Below, one piece after another: positions 42,486 to 51,131 of a stretch of 64,000 bases of DNA; the stretch's first letter is position 1; each line of letters starts with the position of its first letter. The translations under genes and the position numbers were made by a program. The notes beneath the pieces were generated by a model. It ran no database searches. It saw nothing but the letters and a program-made list of their open reading frames with translations, and was not told where the DNA came from. The stretch is from Actinomycetospora soli. Its GTDB lineage: Bacteria > Actinomycetota > Actinomycetes > Mycobacteriales > Pseudonocardiaceae. Location of the stretch: positions 62,001 through 126,000 of the forward strand of contig NZ_JAJNDA010000015.1 in the NCBI RefSeq assembly GCF_021026295.1, read 5' to 3'.

Positions 42486-43028
42486 GTGGCGCCGCAGCCG
42501 CCGGACCCGTACAGCTTCCTGCCCGAGGTGGCCACCTTCCAGGTGACCTCCACCGATGTGACCGACGGTCAGCCGGTGCCGAACTCCCTGGTCAGCGGGA
42601 TCATGGGCGCGGGTGGCGAGGACGTGTCGCCCCAGCTCGAGTGGTCCGGCTTCCCCGAGGGCACCAAGAGCTTCGCGGTCACCTGCTACGACCCGGACGC
42701 CCCGACGGCCAGCGGGTTCTGGCACTGGGCGGTCACCGGCATCCCGGTGTCGACCACCTCGCTGCCGACCGACGCCGGCAACCCGGACAAGGACCTGCTG
42801 CCGGCAGGGGCGATCACGCTGGCCAACGACGCGGGCGCGCACCGGTTCATCGGTGCGGCCCCGCCCGCCGGGCACGGTCCGCACCGCTACTTCTTCGTGG
42901 TCCACGCCGTCGACGTGGAGGACCTCGGGGTGGGTGAGGACGGGAGCCCGGCGTTCCTGGGCTTCAACCTGTTCTTCCACTCCATCGGCCGCGCCACGAT
43001 CACGCCGACCTACGAGGTCCAGGGCTGA
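42486..43028 (+). CDS. YbhB/YbcL-type phosphatidylethanolamine-binding (Raf-kinase-inhibitor-like) protein
   Basis: 180 residues. PEBP signature: [31 protein letters not shown], and [13 protein letters not shown]. Bacterial members bind small anionic ligands; function mostly unknown. The GTG at 42486 has GAGGAGG. It is divergent from the Ser/Thr kinase and followed by a hairpin terminator. Confidence 0.92.
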   Translation: MAPQPPDPYSFLPEVATFQVTSTDVTDGQPVPNSLVSGIMGAGGEDVSPQLEWSGFPEGTKSFAVTCYDPDAPTASGFWHWAVTGIPVSTTSLPTDAGNPDKDLLPAGAITLANDAGAHRFIGAAPPAGHGPHRYFFVVHAVDVEDLGVGEDGSPAFLGFNLFFHSIGRATITPTYEVQG

Positions 43029-43033
43029 CGAGC

Positions 43034-43060
43034 TCCGGGCCCGGGGTCACCGGGCCCGGA
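43034..43060. terminator. Bidirectional hairpin terminator
   Basis: TCCGGGCCCGG (43034-43044) and its exact inverse (43050-43060) with a 5-base loop between convergent stops at 43028 and 43067. Confidence 0.75.
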
Positions 43061-43066
43061 ACGCGG

Positions 43067-43336
43067 TCACCGTTCGAGCAACTCCTCCAGGAACGCCTCG
43101 AGGTCGAGCGGGCGCCCGGCCACGTCCTCGAGGCGCGGCGCGGGACGCAGCTCCGCGGTCGCCTCCTCGACGGCCTGGCAGACCACCGCGAGCTCCTCGG
43201 CACCGAGGACCCGGAAGCCCCGGGTGACCCCGTTGTAGGGCCGCCGCCACTCGAGCGCGGTCAGCTCGGTGTCCTCGATCTCCCACATCACGACGCGGTT
43301 GCCCATCCACGGTACGGACGTCGTCGGCATCGTCAT
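43067..43336 (-). CDS. Small hypothetical protein
   Basis: 89 residues from ATG 43336, chosen because GGAG lies 8 bases upstream; ATGs at 43366, 43345 and 43330 are in frame too. It begins MTMPTTSVPWMGNRVVM and ends LEAFLEELLER, acidic and helical. No family recognised. Confidence 0.6.
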   Translation of the reverse strand: MTMPTTSVPWMGNRVVMWEIEDTELTALEWRRPYNGVTRGFRVLGAEELAVVCQAVEEATAELRPAPRLEDVAGRPLDLEAFLEELLER

Positions 43337-43455
43337 CACCACCATCTCCAGCGCGGGTCTCGGCATCGGCCGCAGCGCTGGGGCGACCACCGGAGGATGC
43401 CGCCCCGCCCGCGCGGCCACACCGCGGAGTGGTCCGCGCGACACCGCGACCCGGG

Positions 43456-43935
43456 TCACCCCCCTCCGTGGAGACGGCGGTGCAGCTCGCGGACCTCCTC
43501 GTCGAGCCCGGGCGCCGGTCCCTCGACGACGATGCCGGGCGCGACGTCCCGCACCCGCAGCAGCGTCACCGGCCCGGGGGCGGCCCCGAACTCGGCCAGC
43601 CAGCCGCCGAGCTGTTCCGACGAGCTCGCGTAGACGATCCGGCCGAGCCCCACCCACGCGTGCGCCGCCGAGCACATCGCGCAGTGTTCGCCGGAGGTGT
43701 AGACGGTCGCCCCCGGGCGGTCCGCCGGGGGCAACGACTCCGCCGCCCACCGGGCGAGCTCGAACTCCGGGTGCAACGTCGGGTCCGAGCCCGTGTTCAC
43801 CCGGTTCCGGTCCTCCGCGAGCGCCGTCCCGTCCGCGCCGACCAGCACCGAGCCGAACGGCTCGTCACCGGCCTCCAGGGCCTCGCGGGCCAGCTCGACG
43901 CAGCGGCGGAGATGGACGAGGTCGGCGTCGCGCAC
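43456..43935 (-). CDS. Nucleoside/cytidine deaminase family protein
   Basis: 159 residues. Zinc deaminase motifs LHPEFELARW (His-x-Glu with Pro in place of the usual Ala) and SGEHCAMCSAA (Cys-x2-Cys). Close to guanine deaminase/TadA-like nucleoside deaminases. GTG start 43935 lies 11 bases after the P450 stop, so it is the last gene of the TetR-P450 operon. Confidence 0.88.
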   Translation of the reverse strand: MRDADLVHLRRCVELAREALEAGDEPFGSVLVGADGTALAEDRNRVNTGSDPTLHPEFELARWAAESLPPADRPGATVYTSGEHCAMCSAAHAWVGLGRIVYASSSEQLGGWLAEFGAAPGPVTLLRVRDVAPGIVVEGPAPGLDEEVRELHRRLHGGG

Positions 43936-43946
43936 GGACCGGGAAG

Positions 43947-45356
43947 CTACAGCCGCTCGAGGCGCAGCGGGAGGTGGTCGGCGGGCGTCGGACCCGTCGT
44001 CAGGCCGATCGGCATGACGTAGTCGTCGGGCACCGACCAGCGGAAGCGACGCAGCATCGCGTGCATGATCGCCTTGACCTCCATGCCGCCGAAGTGCAGC
44101 CCGATGCACTTGTGGACCCCGCCGCCGAACGGGATCCAGGCGAACCGGTGCGACTTGTCCTCGGCGCGCTCCGGGGCGAAGCGGTCGGGGTCGAACTCGT
44201 CGGGTCGGTCCCACCACGGCTCCATGCGCTGCGAGGCGTGGATGCCGAGCGACAGCAGCGTGCCGGCGGGGATGTGGAAGCCCTGGAGCTCGGCGTCGCG
44301 GACGGTGATACGGGCGAGCTGGCCGACCGGCGCGTACATCCGCAGGGTCTCGCGCATGGCGAGGTCGAGCGAGACGAGGGAGTCCAGCTCGGCGCCGGAG
44401 AGGTCGTCGGAGTCCAGCGCGAACGACTCCTCGCGCAGCTTCTCCTGCCATTCCGGGTTCTTCGCGAGCAGGTAGCTCATCATCGACAGCGTGATCGTCG
44501 ACGTGTCGTGCGCCGCCATGAGCAGGAAGATCATGTGGTTGACGACGTCGTCGTCGGAGAACGTCTCGCCCTCGTCGCTGCGGGCGCGGCACAGCACGCT
44601 GAACATGTCCCGGCCGTCGCCCGCGCGCTTCGCCGGGATCTGCGCGGCGAAGTAGTCCTCGAGGAGCTTCCGCCCGTCGAGGCCCCGCTTCCACGAGCCG
44701 CCGGGGACCGGTGCGCGGACCACCGCGACGCCGGCGTGCACGGTGTCGACGAAGGCGCGGTTGACGCGGTCCGCGCGCGGCCCGAGCTCGTCCCCGACGA
44801 ACACCTCGGTGCCGATGTCGAGCGTCATCTGCTTGATCCGGTCGTAGATCCGGATGCCGTCGCCCGTGGTCCAGTCGTCGAGGCTGCGCCGGATGCGCGG
44901 GTTCATCACCTCGAGGTACTCCCCGAGCCGGTCGCGGGTGAACGCCTCCTGCAGGATGCGCCGGTGGGTGCGGTGCTCCTCGAAGTCGAGCAGCATCACC
45001 CCGCGACGGAAGAACGGGCCGATGAAGAAGCCCCACCCGTCGGCGTTGCCGAAGTACTTGTCCTTGTTGACGAGCACCTGGCCGAGAGCGTCCGGCCCGA
45101 GCACCGACACCATCCGACGGCCGAAGGCCCCGGTCCACGACACCGGCCCGTACTGCTCGTAGCGCCGACGCCCGAACCCGAGCATGTCCGCGGCGAACTC
45201 CAGGGACCGCCCGACGACGGGTGTGCCGTAGTCCCCGGGCACGGCCTCGAGCCCGCTGCCGGGCGGGGGCGGCGCGAGCGGGGCCGTCGCCGACGGCACG
45301 AGGCTCGTCGCCGAGGCCAGTCCGCTCTGGATGCGGTGCGCCAGCGGTGCCGTCAT
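43947..45356 (-). CDS. Cytochrome P450
   Basis: 469 residues. Haem ligand Cys417 in FGGGVHKCIGLHF; I-helix MAAHDTSTIT; ExxR as MRETLRM; WDRPDEFDPDRF. The N-terminus (PPPPGSGLEAVPGDYGTPVVG) lacks a membrane anchor. Substrate cannot be read, but the tetR overlap suggests detoxification or lipid oxidation. ATGA overlap with the tetR gene. Confidence 0.93.
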   Translation of the reverse strand: MTAPLAHRIQSGLASATSLVPSATAPLAPPPPGSGLEAVPGDYGTPVVGRSLEFAADMLGFGRRRYEQYGPVSWTGAFGRRMVSVLGPDALGQVLVNKDKYFGNADGWGFFIGPFFRRGVMLLDFEEHRTHRRILQEAFTRDRLGEYLEVMNPRIRRSLDDWTTGDGIRIYDRIKQMTLDIGTEVFVGDELGPRADRVNRAFVDTVHAGVAVVRAPVPGGSWKRGLDGRKLLEDYFAAQIPAKRAGDGRDMFSVLCRARSDEGETFSDDDVVNHMIFLLMAAHDTSTITLSMMSYLLAKNPEWQEKLREESFALDSDDLSGAELDSLVSLDLAMRETLRMYAPVGQLARITVRDAELQGFHIPAGTLLSLGIHASQRMEPWWDRPDEFDPDRFAPERAEDKSHRFAWIPFGGGVHKCIGLHFGGMEVKAIMHAMLRRFRWSVPDDYVMPIGLTTGPTPADHLPLRLERL

Positions 45357-45970
45357 CGTTCCTCCCGGAAGTCGGCCGCGGCCAGCACGAGATGGACGCA
45401 GCGGGTGACGAGGTGCTCGGCGTCGACGGCGAGCCGCCCGTCGAGCCAGAAGCCGACGGCGTCGACGATGCCGGCGGTGAGCAGCACCGTCGTGACCTCG
45501 AGGTCGTCGGGGGACAGGTGGGGCCGCGCCTCGACGACGAGGCGGGTGAGGAAGGCCGCGAAGGTGGCCACGGTGTCCTGACGGCGGGCCGCGAGCACCG
45601 GGTGCCCGACGGCCTCGCGGTAGAGCCGGGCCGACCGCGGGTCGCGGGCGAGCAGCGTGACCGTCGCGCGGATCGCGGCCCGGGCCCGCGCCGCGAGGTC
45701 GTGCGCCGGCAGTCCGGCGGCCGCCTGCAGGGCGAGGCGCAGCGCCGTGTCCGACGTGGCGTCGAACAGCGCCGCGAGCAGGTCCTCCCGATTCGGGAAC
45801 GACTCGTAGAAGTACCGCTCGGTCAGCCCGGCCGCGCGGCACACCGCCGTCATCGTGAACTCGCCGACCCCGCGCTCGCCCACCACGTCGAGGGCGGCGT
45901 CGAGCAGGCGTGCGCGGCGCTCGGCCACGCGCTCCTCGGCGCTCGCGCCCTGGAAGGTGCGGGTGGGCAT
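45353..45970 (-). CDS. TetR family regulator of P450 operon
   Basis: 205 residues. HTH in FTMTAVCRAAGLTERYFYESF; long helical ligand domain ending LAAADFREER. ATG at 45970 is 10 bases from operator 1. It leads the tetR-P450-deaminase operon, so it most likely represses its own transcript through the CTGACAGG palindromes. Confidence 0.9.
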   Translation of the reverse strand: MPTRTFQGASAEERVAERRARLLDAALDVVGERGVGEFTMTAVCRAAGLTERYFYESFPNREDLLAALFDATSDTALRLALQAAAGLPAHDLAARARAAIRATVTLLARDPRSARLYREAVGHPVLAARRQDTVATFAAFLTRLVVEARPHLSPDDLEVTTVLLTAGIVDAVGFWLDGRLAVDAEHLVTRCVHLVLAAADFREER

Positions 45971-45979
45971 GCCGCCATC

Positions 45980-46031
45980 CTGACAGGGTGCCCTGTCAGA
46001 AAGGAAGGGTTCTGACAGGGCCTCCTGTCAG
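45980..46031. promoter_or_regulatory. Two palindromic operators of the TetR-P450 operon
   Basis: CTGACAGGG-TG-CCCTGTCAG (45980-45999, 9-base arms) and CTGACAGG-N4-CCTGTCAG (46012-46031, 8-base arms), 32 bp apart. The second overlaps the stop codon of the upstream SDR gene. Confidence 0.85.
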
Positions 46032-46837
46032 GGCAGGATCGAGTCCACGTACCCGCCGTCCACGCGCACGGCGCCCCCCGTCGTCGCGGACGCCAGCGGC
46101 GAGGCGAGGTACGTGACGAGGTGGGCGATCTCCTCGGGCTCGATGAGGCGCTGGATCAGCGACTGCGGGCGGTGGAGGCGCATGAACTCGCGCTGCGCCT
46201 CGTCCCACGGCAGCGAACGGTCGACGAGCTGGTAGACGAAGTCCTCGACCCCGGCGGTGTGCGTCGGACCGGCGATCACCGAGTTCACCGTGACCCCGGT
46301 GCCGGCCGCCTCCTTGGCGAACCCGCGGGACACCGCGAGCAGGGCCGTCTTGGACATCCCGTAGTGGATCATCTCCGCGGGGATGACGACGGCGGAGTCG
46401 CTCGCCACGTTCAGCACCCGTCCCCAGCCGCGCTCGCGCATGCCGGGCAGGTACGCCCGGACGAGCCGCGTCGCCGTCAGGACGTTGACCTCGAAGTAGC
46501 GGCGCCAGTCGTCGTCGGTGATCTCCAGCGCGGGCTGGGCGTCGAAGATGCCGAGGTTGTTGACGAGGACGTCGACGTCGGGCAGGTCGGCGGTGAGGGC
46601 CGCCGTCCCGTCGGCCGTGGTGACGTCGCCGGGCGCGGGGACCACGTCGCCCCCGCTCTGCTCACGGACCTGCGCCACCGCCGCGTCGACGCGCCCGGCC
46701 GTGCGCCCGTTGACGGCGACCCGCGCCCCGGCCCGGGCGAGGTCGACCGCGATCGCGAGGCCGATGCCCTGCGTCGAGCCGGTGACGAGCGCGGTGCGCC
46801 CCGAGAGGTCGAGCGTCGTGCCCACGGCCCCGCTCAC
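46028..46837 (-). CDS. Short-chain dehydrogenase/reductase
   Basis: 269 residues. VTGSTQGIGLAIAVDLA, VNNLGIFDAQ, NVASDSAVVIP, YGMSKTALLAVSRG and SVIAGPTHT with a long FVYQLVDRSLPWDEAQ insert, as in the SDR subgroup that ends TTGGAVRVDGGYVDSI. GTG 46837 overlaps the DUF5709 stop (GTGA), so the two are coupled. Its 3' end reaches into the TetR operator. Confidence 0.88.
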   Translation of the reverse strand: MSGAVGTTLDLSGRTALVTGSTQGIGLAIAVDLARAGARVAVNGRTAGRVDAAVAQVREQSGGDVVPAPGDVTTADGTAALTADLPDVDVLVNNLGIFDAQPALEITDDDWRRYFEVNVLTATRLVRAYLPGMRERGWGRVLNVASDSAVVIPAEMIHYGMSKTALLAVSRGFAKEAAGTGVTVNSVIAGPTHTAGVEDFVYQLVDRSLPWDEAQREFMRLHRPQSLIQRLIEPEEIAHLVTYLASPLASATTGGAVRVDGGYVDSILP

Positions 46838-47295
46838 TCCCCGATGGTGTGCATCGCGGCCTCCTCGGCGCTCGCGCCCGCGCCGTCGACGCCCACGTCG
46901 TCGGCGTAGCCCTCGTCGCCCTCGTCGCGCAGCACCAGCCGGCCGGAGCGCTCCGTGCCGACCTCGTCGTCGTAGAGCTCGCCCTCGGTGTCGCGGGAGT
47001 CGCCCAACCCGTCGGCGCCGAGGTCGTCGGGGTCCTCGGCGACCTCACGGCGCAGCCGCTCGTCGAGGGGCTCGCCCTCTTCCTCCTCGCGTTGCGTGAC
47101 GCCCCAGGCATCGACGCCGCGGGTGCGCTCGTTCGGGATCCACCCGGCGTCGAGCGGGTCCTCGGGGTCGCGCTCCGGTGCGTCGCCGTCGAGCAGGTCG
47201 GCCTCGTCGAGCTGCTCGAAGGAGGTGTCGTCGACGGAGTCGCGGTCGTCGGCGGGCAGGTCGTCGGGGCTGTCGGGCAGCTCGGTCCCGGTCAT
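46834..47295 (-). CDS. DUF5709 family acidic protein
   Basis: 153 residues, extremely acidic (TELPDSPDDLPADDRDSVDD) with conserved DAGWIPNERTRGVDAWG and RSGRLVLRDEGDEGYADDVG. Family of unknown role in actinobacteria, probably disordered. The ATG at 47295 has GAGAGGA. Confidence 0.85.
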   Translation of the reverse strand: MTGTELPDSPDDLPADDRDSVDDTSFEQLDEADLLDGDAPERDPEDPLDAGWIPNERTRGVDAWGVTQREEEEGEPLDERLRREVAEDPDDLGADGLGDSRDTEGELYDDEVGTERSGRLVLRDEGDEGYADDVGVDGAGASAEEAAMHTIGE

Positions 47296-47529
47296 GGCGG
47301 TCCTCTCGGCGCTCACAGGTGAACGCGGTCGATCCTGCCCGCACGCCCTCCGGACGCAACGGAGCGGTCCCTCGGCAGACCCTGGGTGTTCTCCCCAGGT
47401 CGTCCCGACGGCGGATGTGGCTTGCTCTGGCCGTTGGCCCGTTCGGAGTGCGGGAGTGGTCGTGGGCCGTCGGGAGCCCCACGGTGCGCGGGACGCGACC
47501 AGCGGCGACATCTCCAGCAGCGGGAGGAA

Positions 47530-47566
47530 GTAGCGGATTCGGACGCCCAGGCCTCGAATCCGCTAC
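47530..47566. promoter_or_regulatory. Perfect 12-bp inverted repeat
   Basis: GTAGCGGATTCG (47530-47541) and CGAATCCGCTAC (47555-47566) with a 13-base spacer. No T-run, and in a divergent gap rather than between stops, so an operator or RNA element is likelier than a terminator. Confidence 0.65.
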
Positions 47567-47649
47567 CTCTGCGAGCGACCGGACGATCACGGCGGCCACG
47601 AAGACGGCGAGCGGCGGCACCGTGGCCAGCTCGGGAGCGTGCTGCGGGA

Positions 47650-47663
47650 CCCGTCGTCGGGAT
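47650..47663 (-). repeat. Intergenic copy of TCCCGACGACGGGT
   Basis: Exact minus-strand copy, about 52 bases upstream of the -10-like TAGGGT of the sulfite-oxidase-like operon. Confidence 0.8.
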
Positions 47664-47746
47664 GATCCTCCCGTCCTGCGTCGTTCGACCGACGCGGACA
47701 CCGGTCCGTCCTCCCTAGGGTGGGCGGAGGTCGAGAGGAGCCGGCG

Positions 47747-48358
47747 ATGGCGATCACGCGGGGATTCACGGGACGACGCAAGCAGGCGGAGCGCGACCCG
47801 CGGCTGCCCCCGGGCCAGTACGACGTCGGGAAGTCCTGGCCCGTGCTGACCGCGGAGCCGACCGCGCGGATCGACGCTGAGCGGTGGTCGCTGACGATCG
47901 ACGGGCTCGTGGCCAACCCGACGACGTGGTCGCTGAAGGAGCTCAAGGCCCTCGGCCAGGACACCTACCGCGGCGACATCCACTGCGTGACGACGTGGTC
48001 GAAGCTCGACACGTCGTTCACCGGGATCAGTCTGGACACCCTCCTCGAGGTGGCGCAGCCGCTGCCGGAGGCGCGGTTCGTCGTCGAGGAGTCGACGACC
48101 CGGTACCGCACCAACCTCCCGCTCGACGACGTCACCGGCGGCAAGGCGTGGGTGGTCTGGGAGCACGAGGGCAAGCCGCTGACCCGCGAGCACGGCGGGC
48201 CGGTGCGGATGCTCGTGCCGCACCTGTACTTCTGGAAGTCCGCGAAGTGGATCTCGAAGATCACGCTGCTGGACCACGACGAGCCCGGCTTCTGGGAGAT
48301 CAACGGCTACCACCACCGCGGCGACCCGTGGCAGGAGCAGCGCTTCGATGGCGACTGA
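47747..48358 (+). CDS. Sulfite-oxidase-like molybdopterin protein
   Basis: 203 residues. Compact molybdenum-cofactor domain of the sulfite oxidase/YedY type: Mo-ligand Cys80 in GDIHCVTTWSKLDTSF, then GGPVRMLVPHLYFWKSAKWI. No twin-arginine signal, so it is cytoplasmic unlike YedY. RBS GAGAGGAG. First gene of a three-gene operon with an FAD reductase that could supply electrons; the start of the next gene overlaps its end by 11 bases. Confidence 0.88.
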   Translation: MAITRGFTGRRKQAERDPRLPPGQYDVGKSWPVLTAEPTARIDAERWSLTIDGLVANPTTWSLKELKALGQDTYRGDIHCVTTWSKLDTSFTGISLDTLLEVAQPLPEARFVVEESTTRYRTNLPLDDVTGGKAWVVWEHEGKPLTREHGGPVRMLVPHLYFWKSAKWISKITLLDHDEPGFWEINGYHHRGDPWQEQRFDGD

Positions 48359-49058
48359 CCCGCAGCGAGCCGCCGTCTGGCGGGACGCGAAGGTCGTCTC
48401 GGTCGACCACCACGGCGAGCTCGGCGTGATCCTGCGCCTCGACGTGCCCGACCGCGTCGTCCACCGACCCGGTCAGCACTATGTCCTACGGCTGCGCGCG
48501 GAGGACGGCTACACGGCGAGCCGCTCGTACTCGACGGTGTCGGCGCCGTCGGACGACCTCGTCGAGCTCTACGTGGAGAAGGTCCCCGACGGCGAGGTGT
48601 CCGGCTTCCTCGCCGAGGTCGTCGAGCCCGGGGATCTGCTCGAGTGCCGCGGGCCGATCGGGCGGTGGTTCGCCTGGGACGGTGCCTCGCCCGCGCTCGG
48701 GATCGGGGGCGGCAGCGGGGTGGCGCCGCTGGTGTCGATGCTGCGGCACGCCCAGGACGTCGGACGGCCCGACCTGCTGCACCTCGCGGTGTCGGCGTGG
48801 ACGGCCGACCACCTGCCCTACCGCGAGGAGCTGGAGGCGGCCGGGGCGCTCGTCGCGTACTCGCGGCAGAAGGGCGGCTCGCGGCTCGACGCCGCCGTGG
48901 TCGGCGCGATCGCCGACCCGGGCGCCACCGCCTTCGTGTGCGGCTCGGCACGATTCACCCTGGCGATGGAGTCGCACCTCGTCGCCGCCGGGCAGCCGGA
49001 GGCCAGCATCCGGATCGAACGGTTCGGACCGACGGGAGAAGGTGACGGGAATGGCTGA
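48348..49058 (+). CDS. FAD-dependent ferredoxin-reductase-like oxidoreductase
   Basis: 236 residues. FNR fold: SRSYSTVSAPS (FAD), GIGGGSGVAPLVSML (nucleotide), FVCGSARFTLAM. No 2Fe-2S cysteines. Likely electron partner of the molybdopterin protein with which it overlaps. RBS is inside the upstream gene. Its stop overlaps the following reductase start by 8 bases. Confidence 0.87.
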   Translation: MATDPQRAAVWRDAKVVSVDHHGELGVILRLDVPDRVVHRPGQHYVLRLRAEDGYTASRSYSTVSAPSDDLVELYVEKVPDGEVSGFLAEVVEPGDLLECRGPIGRWFAWDGASPALGIGGGSGVAPLVSMLRHAQDVGRPDLLHLAVSAWTADHLPYREELEAAGALVAYSRQKGGSRLDAAVVGAIADPGATAFVCGSARFTLAMESHLVAAGQPEASIRIERFGPTGEGDGNG

Positions 49059-50448
49059 CCTGGACGTCGACGTCGTGGTGATCGGCGCGGGCCCGGTGGG
49101 CGAGAACGTCGCCGACCGGGCGCACCAGCAGGGACTGAGCGCGGCGATCGTGGAGGCGGGCCTGGTCGGGGGCGAGTGCTCCTACTACGCGTGCATCCCC
49201 TCCAAGGCGCTGCTGCGCCCGGTCGACCTCAAGGCCGCGGTCGACCGCATGCCCGGGGTGGACGCGGGCCGGGTCGACCCGACGGCGGTCTTCGAGCGGC
49301 GCGACCAGTTCGCGAACCCGGACGACTCCGGACAGGCCGAGTGGCTCGACGGCGCCGGCATCACGCTCCTGCGGGGCCGCGGCCGCATCACCGGCGAGCG
49401 CGCCGTCGCGGTGGACCACGAGGACGGGACGACGACGGACGTGGCCGCCCGCTACGTCGTGGTCGCCACCGGTTCCGTGCCGACCTACCCGCCGGTCGAC
49501 GGGATCCACGAGGTCGACGCCTGGACCAACCGCGAGGCCACGCAGTCCTCCCGCGTGCCCGACTCGCTGCTCGTCCTCGGCGGCGGCGTCGTCGGCGTGG
49601 AGATGGCGACCGCGTACCAGCGGCTCGGCGCCCGCGTGACGCTCGTGCAGCACGGCGACCGCCTCGTCCCGTCGGTCGAGCCCGAGGCCGCCCGGCGGCT
49701 GCAGGCGTCCCTCGAGGGCGACGGCGTCGACGTCCGGCTCGGCGTCTCCATGACCGCGGTGAAGCGCGACGGCAGCGAGGTCGTCGCCTCGCTCGACGAC
49801 GGGTCCGAGCTGCGCGGCGCGGAACTGCTGGTCGCGGCGGGTCGCAAGCCGGCGACGTCGGACCTCGGCCTGGACACCGTCGGCCTGGAGCCCGGGAAGC
49901 CGCTGGCGGCCGACGAGACGACCACCGTGCAGGGCGACTGGCTCTACGCCGTCGGCGACGCCTCGACCGGCGCGAAGCTGACGCACATGGGCAAGTACCA
50001 GGCCCGCATCTGCGGCGACGTGCTCGTGGCGCGGTCGAAGGGCGCCGAGGTCGGCGGTCGGTACGCGAAGACGTCGACGACGGCGGAGTACACCGCCGTG
50101 CCGCAGGTGATCTTCACCGACCCGCAGATCGCCGCCGTGGGGCACACCGCGGAGAGCGCGGAACGAGCGGGTCTCCACGTGCGCGCCGTGACGTTCGAGA
50201 TCGGGGACGTGGCGGGCGCGGCTCTGCAGGCCGACGGCTACGACGGGTTCGCGACGCTCGTGGTCGACACCGACCGCGAGGTGGTCGTCGGCGCGACCTT
50301 CGTCGGGCAGGACGTGGCCGATATGGTCCACGGCGCGACGATCGCGATCGTCGGGGAGGTGCCGCTGGCGCGGCTGTGGCACGCCGTCCCGTCGTTCCCG
50401 ACGATGTCCGAGGTGTGGCTGCGGCTGCTGGAGACCTACGGGCTCTGA
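49051..50448 (+). CDS. Pyridine nucleotide-disulfide oxidoreductase
   Basis: 465 residues. FAD loop GAGPVGENVADRA, redox disulfide Cys43/Cys48 (GGECSYYACIPSK), NAD loop LGGGVVGVEMATAY, and a dimer domain with HAVPSFPTMSEVW carrying the catalytic-base His. Similar to dihydrolipoamide/mercuric reductases; the SYYAC redox loop differs from the GTCVNVGC of lipoamide dehydrogenase, so the substrate is probably another disulfide or quinone. Last gene of the three-gene operon; next gene converges after one base. Confidence 0.9.
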   Translation: MADLDVDVVVIGAGPVGENVADRAHQQGLSAAIVEAGLVGGECSYYACIPSKALLRPVDLKAAVDRMPGVDAGRVDPTAVFERRDQFANPDDSGQAEWLDGAGITLLRGRGRITGERAVAVDHEDGTTTDVAARYVVVATGSVPTYPPVDGIHEVDAWTNREATQSSRVPDSLLVLGGGVVGVEMATAYQRLGARVTLVQHGDRLVPSVEPEAARRLQASLEGDGVDVRLGVSMTAVKRDGSEVVASLDDGSELRGAELLVAAGRKPATSDLGLDTVGLEPGKPLAADETTTVQGDWLYAVGDASTGAKLTHMGKYQARICGDVLVARSKGAEVGGRYAKTSTTAEYTAVPQVIFTDPQIAAVGHTAESAERAGLHVRAVTFEIGDVAGAALQADGYDGFATLVVDTDREVVVGATFVGQDVADMVHGATIAIVGEVPLARLWHAVPSFPTMSEVWLRLLETYGL

Positions 50449-50449
50449 C

Positions 50450-51088
50450 CTAGTTGCTGATGGCCGGCGCCGCGTGCAGGTACGCGGTGCTGGTCAGCTG
50501 GTCGACCATGAACCGCGCGACGTCGGCCCGGGCCATCTCCACGCCGATCGGGTCGACGCCGAGGAAGCCCGAGCGGATCGGGTTGCCGCCGGGGACGTCG
50601 ATGGGCGCGAACATCCGCGCCACGGTCCAGTCGAGGTCCGAGGTGGTCACGGCCTCGTGGATGCCCTGCACCTCGGCGAGCGCGCCGGGGATGAGGATCC
50701 CGATCCCGATCGGCACGAGCCGGTCGAGCAGGCGGGGCCGGTCGCGAGGGTCCGGCACGCTCACGGTCACGAGCGAGATCAGACGACGGACGTCCGCGGC
50801 GTGCATCGCCTTGACGATCGTCCGCGTGCCGTCGGTCAGCGGGGTGTCGGACAGGAACGGGTCGATCGGCGGCCCGAAGGCCGTGATCACGGCGTCGGCG
50901 CCCTCGACCGCGCGGGCGACCGCGTCGGTGTCGGAGAGCTGGGCCTCGATCACCTCGACCGCGTACTGCAGTTCCCCGAGCTTCTGCGGGGACCGCACGA
51001 GGGCGGTGACCTCGTGTCCGTCGGCGAGCAGGTGGCTGACGACGAACCGGCCGACGCCGCCGGTCGCCCCGAACACGGTGACCTTCAT
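50450..51088 (-). CDS. NAD(P)-binding (NmrA-like) protein
   Basis: 212 residues. FGATGGVGRFVVSHLLADG Rossmann start and VRSPQKLGELQ, short-chain atypical SDR. ATG 51088 starts the MKVTVFGATGG strand. Substrate unknown; members include flavin reductases and redox sensors. Confidence 0.85.
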   Translation of the reverse strand: MKVTVFGATGGVGRFVVSHLLADGHEVTALVRSPQKLGELQYAVEVIEAQLSDTDAVARAVEGADAVITAFGPPIDPFLSDTPLTDGTRTIVKAMHAADVRRLISLVTVSVPDPRDRPRLLDRLVPIGIGILIPGALAEVQGIHEAVTTSDLDWTVARMFAPIDVPGGNPIRSGFLGVDPIGVEMARADVARFMVDQLTSTAYLHAAPAISN

Positions 51089-51131
51089 GTCGGTGGGATG
51101 GCTCACCGCGGGCGGTTCCAACCCCCTGGTG

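Larger units (their letters stand above)
47296..47746. other. 451-base intergenic region without a gene
   Basis: Lies between divergent DUF5709 and sulfite-oxidase-like genes. It has a perfect 12-bp inverted repeat (47530-47566), a minus-strand copy of TCCCGACGACGGGT (47650-47663) and a -10-like TAGGGT (47716-47721). Frames open here have no protein-like codon pattern. Confidence 0.6.

Noticed and set aside
47296..47746. Open frames in the 451-base gap as a gene
   Set aside because: Codon positions show no GC bias pattern, and the perfect dyad lies inside them.
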